This document shows, piece after piece, positions 59,518-64,000 of a stretch of DNA of 64,000 bases. The DNA is taken from positions 22,114 through 86,113 of the forward strand of contig NZ_CAKLBU010000021.1 in the NCBI RefSeq assembly GCF_920984735.1, given 5' to 3'. Numbering within the stretch: position 1 is the first letter of the stretch; every line of letters begins with the position of its first letter. Position numbers and translations under genes: made by a program. The notes under the pieces were generated by a model. The model saw nothing but the letters and a program-made list of their open reading frames with translations. It had not been told where the DNA came from and did not search any database. This DNA comes from Pedobacter sp. Leaf250 (GTDB lineage Bacteria > Bacteroidota > Bacteroidia > Sphingobacteriales > Sphingobacteriaceae).

Positions 59518-60165
59518 TTAATTAGTTTTCTTCTTAAACAAATACACTTTGGATTCTTTGCCTTTCAGCAATCTTTCCAGGTTTTTTTGGTGTGTAACTA
59601 GAATTAAAATGCAAACCACCATGCCATAGAGCACTTCAGATTTTATGGAAACTTGAAACAAAAAGACAACACTTAACGGAAATGTAAAGCCTGCACAAAT
59701 TGAACTCAATGATACATATTTGGTTAATAATAGAACAACCACGAAAACCAGAACACAAAGCATAGATGCTTCGAAGTTAACTGCTAAAATCATTCCAAAA
59801 AGAGTGGCAACTCCCTTACCTCCTCTAAAGCCTGCAAATACAGGAAACAAGTGCCCCATTACTGCGGTTACACCGAGTGCCAATTGATAATTAACAAAAA
59901 CAACTGAATTTTGTGGTCCGGTAACAGACATTCCAATTAGATAAGCCAGATTGGTTGCTGTATAACCTTTAGCAATATCTATAATCATTACAGCTATACC
60001 GGCTTTCTTACCCAATACCCTAAAAGTATTGGTAGCGCCAGCATTTCCACTTCCATATTCTCTTACATCAACGCCATAAAAGGCCTGACCAAGCCATACA
60101 GCAGTAGGTATAGATCCAAAAAGATAGGCAATTAATAATGCGCTGAGAGAATAAACCGTAACCAT
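59518..60165 (-). CDS. plsY: Acyl-phosphate:glycerol-3-phosphate acyltransferase PlsY
   Basis: This inner-membrane enzyme makes lysophosphatidate from acyl-phosphate. The 215-residue protein has about five membrane helices and the three PlsY motifs: FGSIPTAVWLGQ, REYGSGNAGATNTFRVLGKKAG, and GHLFPVFAGFRGGKGVATLFG. It is complete. It follows nadC on the same strand after 48 bases. Confidence 0.95.
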   Translation of the reverse strand: MVTVYSLSALLIAYLFGSIPTAVWLGQAFYGVDVREYGSGNAGATNTFRVLGKKAGIAVMIIDIAKGYTATNLAYLIGMSVTGPQNSVVFVNYQLALGVTAVMGHLFPVFAGFRGGKGVATLFGMILAVNFEASMLCVLVFVVVLLLTKYVSLSSICAGFTFPLSVVFLFQVSIKSEVLYGMVVCILILVTHQKNLERLLKGKESKVYLFKKKTN

Positions 60166-60213
60166 AGCCTACAATGATACAAAAAATAAGCTTTCTATTT
60201 TATAGCAAATCAT

Positions 60214-61056
60214 CTAGTAAGCTTTTAAACTAATGTCTAAGCTTTTTACTGAATGTGTTAGAGCACCCATTGATATAAAATCTACACCGCAGGCTGCATA
60301 TTCGGCAACATTTTCCTCCGTAATTCCTCCAGAAGCTTCTGTGACGAATTTACCGTCAATCATTTTTACAGCGGCTCTTAAATTATCAAAGGTAAAATTA
60401 TCCAACATAATCCGATCAACACCACCTATTGCTAACACTTGCGATAATTCCTCAATATTCCTCACTTCAATTTCAATTTGCAGCGATTTTTTATTATCTG
60501 CAAGATATTTCTGAGCAGCCTTAATGGCATTCGAAATCCCACCAGCATAATCCACATGATTGTCTTTAATCAAGATCATATCATACAAACCAATACGATG
60601 ATTTACACCTCCACCAATTCTAACTGCCCATTTTTCTAAATAACGTAATCCTGGCGTTGTTTTACGGGTATCTAAGATTTTGGTTTTGGTATCCTTTAGT
60701 AGCGAAACAATGCGATTGGTTTTGGTAGCTATTCCACTCATCCGCTGCATGCAGTTTAACACTAAACGTTCTGCTACTAAAATAGAATGTGTACTTCCTG
60801 ATACGGTTAAACCCACATCACCTACTTTAACGCTGGCGCCATCATGAATCAATACATCAACTTTTAAATCGGCATCTACTTCTTTAAAAATTTCTATGGC
60901 CAACTCCATTCCAGCTAAAATGCCATCTTCTTTGATGATCAATTTTGCCTTTCCTAATGTTCCTTCGGGAATAGTAGATAATGAAGTATGATCGCCATCG
61001 CCAACATCTTCGGCAAGTGCATTTTTTATGAATTGATGTATCAGTTGAATATCCAA
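60214..61056 (-). CDS. nadC: Nicotinate-nucleotide pyrophosphorylase (quinolinate phosphoribosyltransferase)
   Basis: This converts quinolinate and PRPP to nicotinate mononucleotide in NAD synthesis. Motifs: EDVGDGDHTSLSTIPEG near the N-terminus, LNCMQRMSGIATKT, LDTRKTTPGLRYLEKWAVRIGGGVNHRIGLYDMILIKDNHV, IEIEVRNIEEL, VDRIMLDNF and ITEENVAEYAACGVDFISMGALTHS. I start it at a TTG (61056, 280 residues), because a TATTTTTG -7 box lies at 61075-61082. The longer frame from an ATG at 61104 begins upstream of that box and lacks family similarity. plsY is 48 bases downstream. Confidence 0.9.
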   Translation of the reverse strand: MDIQLIHQFIKNALAEDVGDGDHTSLSTIPEGTLGKAKLIIKEDGILAGMELAIEIFKEVDADLKVDVLIHDGASVKVGDVGLTVSGSTHSILVAERLVLNCMQRMSGIATKTNRIVSLLKDTKTKILDTRKTTPGLRYLEKWAVRIGGGVNHRIGLYDMILIKDNHVDYAGGISNAIKAAQKYLADNKKSLQIEIEVRNIEELSQVLAIGGVDRIMLDNFTFDNLRAAVKMIDGKFVTEASGGITEENVAEYAACGVDFISMGALTHSVKSLDISLKAY

Positions 61057-61074
61057 AATGTAGATTTTATGGCG

Positions 61075-61082
61075 CAAAAATA
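61075..61082 (-). promoter_or_regulatory. -7 element (TATTTTTG) of nadC-plsY
   Basis: The minus strand reads TATTTTTG, 18 bases before the TTG at 61056, with a TTG 22 bases upstream (61105-61107). It determines the nadC start choice. Confidence 0.4.
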
Positions 61083-61250
61083 AGAAATATTTATTAGCAG
61101 ACAATTTAATGACGACTGTAAATGTTCTTTATAAGTCCAAAGAAATAATTGGTGTTTTTAAAATTAAACCCAAAGCAAAAGAAAATATAAGTTTCAATTG
61201 AGCTTTAACCTTTCAGTAATGTATTTAATCTTAGCTGGCTAACTCTTAAT

Positions 61251-61649
61251 TTAATCCTTGGCTGGTTCAATTCTTAATTCAGTAATTAAAAAGTTATTGT
61301 TAAACTTTTTCATCGTGACAGAAACCCTGAAAGTTTCTTTTGGCGTACTCAGAATGATCACGCCAAAACGATAGTTGGGATTGGTATTTATTTTATGAAA
61401 AATACTTGTTTTTACAGGTGGGTGCTTGATGAAAAAATCTCGTAAAATCTGTTCACCCTGTGCTTTTGAGTATACATCTTCCTCATCAATAATAATAAGT
61501 TCAATTGTAGAAGCAAAATTCTTAGCTATTTCCTTGGCGTTACTGCCTTTAAAATACGTTGATAAATCATCAATAATATCGGCCTGAAGGGCTTTGGGAC
61601 TATTTAATGATGATAAACTAATAATTAGTAAAAACAAGCTCCGGATCAT
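61251..61649 (-). CDS. DUF4783 domain-containing secreted protein
   Basis: The 132-residue product has a signal peptide (MIRSLFLLIISLSSLNSPKALQ) and a NTF2-like domain: DIIDDLSTYFKGSNAKEIAKNFASTIELIIIDEEDVYSKAQGEQILRDFFIKHPP ... FRVSVTMKKFNNNFLITELRIEP. The residues match the Bacteroidota family DUF4783, whose function is unknown. It is divergent from gpmI. Confidence 0.85.
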   Translation of the reverse strand: MIRSLFLLIISLSSLNSPKALQADIIDDLSTYFKGSNAKEIAKNFASTIELIIIDEEDVYSKAQGEQILRDFFIKHPPVKTSIFHKINTNPNYRFGVIILSTPKETFRVSVTMKKFNNNFLITELRIEPAKD

Positions 61650-61821
61650 TTCTGTATTTTATAATCTCGGTATAGCTAAAATTATGCCATTAGCTTATCA
61701 AAAAAAGGATTTCATCATTTGTATAAGCATCAATAAAGTTATATTTGCCCTATATCAAAACAACAAAACATGTTCTACACGAAAATGTTTTACCAGTGAT
61801 CAATTAAATTTTCAAATTAAG

Positions 61822-63345
61822 ATGATAAATAATAAAAAACTCGCTCTTATAATTTTAGATGGTTGGGGTTACGGAAGACAAGACAACTCTGACGCTGCTT
61901 TTGCTGCCAATACACCATTTTTCGATTCATTGCTTAGAAATTATCCTAATTCAAAACTCGAAGCATCTGGTGAAGCAGTGGGTTTGCCTGCCGGACAAAT
62001 GGGAAACTCAGAAGTTGGACACATGAATTTAGGTGCAGGTAGAGTAGTTTATCAAGAACTTGGCAGGATTAATAAATCTATTACAGATCATGAATTGCAT
62101 GTAAATCCGATCTTACTACGTGCTTTTGATTATGCCAAACAGAATAATAAAGCAGTTCATTTCATTGGTTTAGTTTCAAATGGTGGCGTACATGCGCATA
62201 TTGAACATTTAAAGGCCTTATGTGATGCTGCCAGTGAAGCACAGGTTCAAAAAACTTTTGTTCATGCATTTTTGGATGGTCGTGATACAGACCCAAATTC
62301 GGGATTAGGTTTTATAACCGATCTTCAAAATCATATCGAAAATACAACTGCAAAATTAGCTACAATGGTTGGGCGCTATTATGCAATGGACCGCGATAAC
62401 CGTTGGGAGCGTGTAAAACAAGCTTATGATGTTATGGTTAATGGAATTGGCGAAAGAACTGATGATGCATTGGCAGCGATTAGAAAATCTTATCAAGATG
62501 GTATAACCGATGAATTTTTAAACCCCGTTGTACTTACTCAAGCTGACGGAACACCAATTGCAAGCATTCAAAATGATGATGTTGTTATTTGTTTTAATTT
62601 CCGTACCGATAGAGGAAGAGAAATTACTACCGCATTAACGCAAAAAGATTTTCCCGAGCAGCAAATGCATAAATTACCTCTGTATTATGTTACCATGACT
62701 ACTTACGATGAAAGCTTTGAGAAAGTAAATGTAATTTTCACTAAAGACGATTTGACTAAAACCATTGGAGAAGTTTTATCAGAAAATAATAAAAATCAAA
62801 TTCGAATTGCAGAAACAGAGAAATATCCTCATGTAACTTTCTTTTTCTCTGGAGGAAGAGAAACAGAGTTTCCGAATGAGAAACGCATTTTAATCCCTTC
62901 GCCAAAAGTAGCTACTTACGATTTGCAACCAGAAATGAGTGCAGCAGGAATTACTGAAGCCATTACTGCAGAAATGGAATTAGGTTGGCCTGATTTTATT
63001 TGTTTAAACTTTGCTAATCCAGATATGGTTGGCCACACAGGTGTTTTTGATGCCGTAGTAAAAGCAGTGGAAACTGCCGATAAATGTGCTGAAATAGTGG
63101 TGAATAAAGGATTGGAAAACGGGTATTCTTTCATCCTTTTAGCAGATCATGGCAATTCGGAATATATGGTTAATGGAGATGGTTCGGTTAATACCGCACA
63201 CACCACTAATTTGGTTCCATGTATTTTAATCGATAGAGATTATAAAACAATTGCTGATGGTAAACTTGGCGACATTGCCCCTACTGTATTGAGAATTCTT
63301 GGTGTCCCAATTCCAGCAGAAATGACAGGAAATGTTTTAGTATAA
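61822..63345 (+). CDS. gpmI: 2,3-bisphosphoglycerate-independent phosphoglycerate mutase
   Basis: This glycolytic enzyme interconverts 3- and 2-phosphoglycerate. The 507-residue form starts at MINNKKLALIILDGWGYG (metal Asp in LDGWG). The phosphorylated Ser63 is in GQMGNSEVGHMNLGAGR. The phosphotransferase insert contains HAFLDGRDTDP and GRYYAMDRDNRWERV. The final metal ligands are in NPDMVGHTG, LLADHGNSE and VNTAHTTNLVP. An extended reading from 61594 adds 76 unrelated residues. The next gene overlaps by one base (TAATG). Confidence 0.96.
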   Translation: MINNKKLALIILDGWGYGRQDNSDAAFAANTPFFDSLLRNYPNSKLEASGEAVGLPAGQMGNSEVGHMNLGAGRVVYQELGRINKSITDHELHVNPILLRAFDYAKQNNKAVHFIGLVSNGGVHAHIEHLKALCDAASEAQVQKTFVHAFLDGRDTDPNSGLGFITDLQNHIENTTAKLATMVGRYYAMDRDNRWERVKQAYDVMVNGIGERTDDALAAIRKSYQDGITDEFLNPVVLTQADGTPIASIQNDDVVICFNFRTDRGREITTALTQKDFPEQQMHKLPLYYVTMTTYDESFEKVNVIFTKDDLTKTIGEVLSENNKNQIRIAETEKYPHVTFFFSGGRETEFPNEKRILIPSPKVATYDLQPEMSAAGITEAITAEMELGWPDFICLNFANPDMVGHTGVFDAVVKAVETADKCAEIVVNKGLENGYSFILLADHGNSEYMVNGDGSVNTAHTTNLVPCILIDRDYKTIADGKLGDIAPTVLRILGVPIPAEMTGNVLV

Positions 63346-63872
63346 TGACTAAAAAAATTTACATTTTATTTCTAGCCATTTTCTTTATCGCATGTAATGA
63401 AGAAAAAAAATCGGCAGCAAGCACTGATTTACTATATTTTGATCTAAAAGGGTATTTCGACAAGGAAATTGTGCGGTTGCAAAAACTAAACCCAATAATA
63501 AATAAAACGGTAACAGTTAATGGCGAGCTTGAAAAAAAAGAGATAAAAATAAATGATTGGAAAAAGGAACTTGCTATTTTCTCAAATGCCGATATCAACA
63601 GGAAATCGTGGAGAGGTAGTTTTGCTTTTAAAGAAAAAAATGGTGTAGATATTTATACTTCTGATAACAAGAAAATACCTGTAAAGAAAGTTTCTATCAC
63701 TTGGAATGGTGAAAAAGCAAAAAGAATAGAAATTATTATCGCCAATAAAAACATTCTTTTTCAATCAAATGATACTTTGAATTACTATCCCGACAGTTTA
63801 TATGATATAAAAAAAGAGCAAAAAATTAGATTGCTCAATGAGAAAAAATATTCAATTACAGGAAAATTCTGA
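63345..63872 (+). CDS. Lipoprotein of unknown function downstream of gpmI
   Basis: The 175-residue product begins MTKKIYILFLAIFFIACNEE, a lipobox with Cys17. It then has a hydrophilic domain with many Lys (FDLKGYFDKEIVRLQKLNPIINKTVTVNGELEKKEIKINDWKKEL ... KIRLLNEKKYSITGKF). No known family is recognised. The one-base overlap with gpmI (TAATG) implies translational coupling, though a functional link to glycolysis is not evident. Confidence 0.7.
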   Translation: MTKKIYILFLAIFFIACNEEKKSAASTDLLYFDLKGYFDKEIVRLQKLNPIINKTVTVNGELEKKEIKINDWKKELAIFSNADINRKSWRGSFAFKEKNGVDIYTSDNKKIPVKKVSITWNGEKAKRIEIIIANKNILFQSNDTLNYYPDSLYDIKKEQKIRLLNEKKYSITGKF

Positions 63873-63962
63873 TAAAAAAAAGGTACTGTTATAAATTCCA
63901 AATATTTAGACAAAAAAGTATTTTTGTATTCTAAAGAAGTTCAGCCACTGAACTATCTTGCG

Positions 63963-63990
63963 TAGTCTCGATTTTCGGATCGAGGCTACT
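63963..63990. repeat. Hairpin GTAGTCTCGAT ... ATCGAGGCTAC at the window end
   Basis: GTAGTCTCGAT (63963-63973) pairs with ATCGAGGCTAC (63980-63990) with one mismatch. It may be the 3' hairpin of the gpmI-lipoprotein transcript or another interspersed repeat; its outer flank is cut off by the window. Confidence 0.6.
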
Positions 63991-64000
63991 ACTTTTGTGG

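Noticed and set aside
61594..61821. N-terminal 76-residue extension of GpmI
   Set aside because: It overlaps the 5' part of the divergent DUF4783 gene and precedes the conserved start of the enzyme.
1..64000. tRNA, rRNA, riboswitch, insertion sequence, prophage or origin
   Set aside because: No cloverleaf ending in CCA context, no rRNA core, no transposase or integrase frame and no DnaA-box cluster were noticed when reading the gaps; this is a reading by eye, not a covariance-model search.

Overview
The window looks like chromosomal DNA of a Bacteroidota bacterium, most likely Sphingobacteriaceae and close to Pedobacter. The grounds are low GC, Bacteroidota-type -7 boxes (TAnnTTTG) close to start codons, near absence of Shine-Dalgarno sites, and characteristic families: PorT-like barrels, DUF4294, DUF4783, DUF1343/NamZ, BshB1, single-chain glycyl-tRNA synthetase and DnaE with an N-terminal proofreading exonuclease. 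Palindromic intergenic repeats typical of these genomes are scattered throughout. I see no rRNA, tRNA, prophage, insertion sequence or CRISPR array. Most genes are metabolic or housekeeping. The taxon is an inference from gene content.

Layout. 1-3.1 kb: envelope barrels, a GldA-like ABC ATPase and a secreted glycerophosphodiesterase. 3.5-8.7 kb: glyS, a secreted CAP protein, an LTA-synthase-like phosphotransferase and a GtrA protein. 9-18.7 kb: a dispersed phenylalanine/tyrosine catabolic region (phenylalanine hydroxylase, SDR, flavin reductase, fumarylacetoacetase, homogentisate dioxygenase, 4-hydroxyphenylpyruvate dioxygenase), interrupted by a DUF4870 membrane protein, an NlpC/P60 peptidase and a YdeI-like protein. 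18.8-25 kb: PoxB-like pyruvate:quinone oxidoreductase, a DsbA-like protein with a peroxiredoxin, DUF58, a PQQ-type sugar dehydrogenase and thioredoxin. 25-30.3 kb: dnaE and a lipocalin. 30.4-36.3 kb: malate dehydrogenase, a retropepsin-like protease, a group III truncated globin, a two-component system, a Usp-like protein and a bestrophin. 36.5-45.8 kb: a LolC/E-type permease, NamZ, topoisomerase IB, fmt, an alpha/beta hydrolase with an AraC regulator, a class IV aminotransferase and rluD. 46-52.6 kb: a D-cysteine desulfhydrase/ACC deaminase-like enzyme, lysine 6-transaminase, a glutaryl-CoA-dehydrogenase-like enzyme and a DUF4294-glutathione peroxidase-bshB1 operon. 52.7-64 kb: a RelA/SpoT enzyme, Fur, purA, pabB, an M48 protease, plsY, nadC, DUF4783, gpmI and a lipoprotein.

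How the genes connect. Phenylalanine can be hydroxylated to tyrosine and, after transamination elsewhere, taken through 4-hydroxyphenylpyruvate and homogentisate to fumarate and acetoacetate; a maleylacetoacetate isomerase is not seen here. Thiol redox genes occur in two places (peroxiredoxin/DsbA/thioredoxin and gpx/bshB1). Lysine 6-transaminase and the GCDH-like enzyme could be first and late steps of lysine breakdown through aminoadipate. pabB and the class IV aminotransferase could both serve p-aminobenzoate synthesis.

No clearly new multi-gene system was found. The most interesting signals are: the intergenic palindromic repeats (one a perfect 25-bp inverted repeat); a short ORF plus terminator immediately upstream of a GTG-started enzyme gene, resembling an attenuator; the uncharacterised C-terminal half of the phenylalanine hydroxylase; the exonuclease-DnaE fusion; and three tandem heptamer arrays at gene ends.
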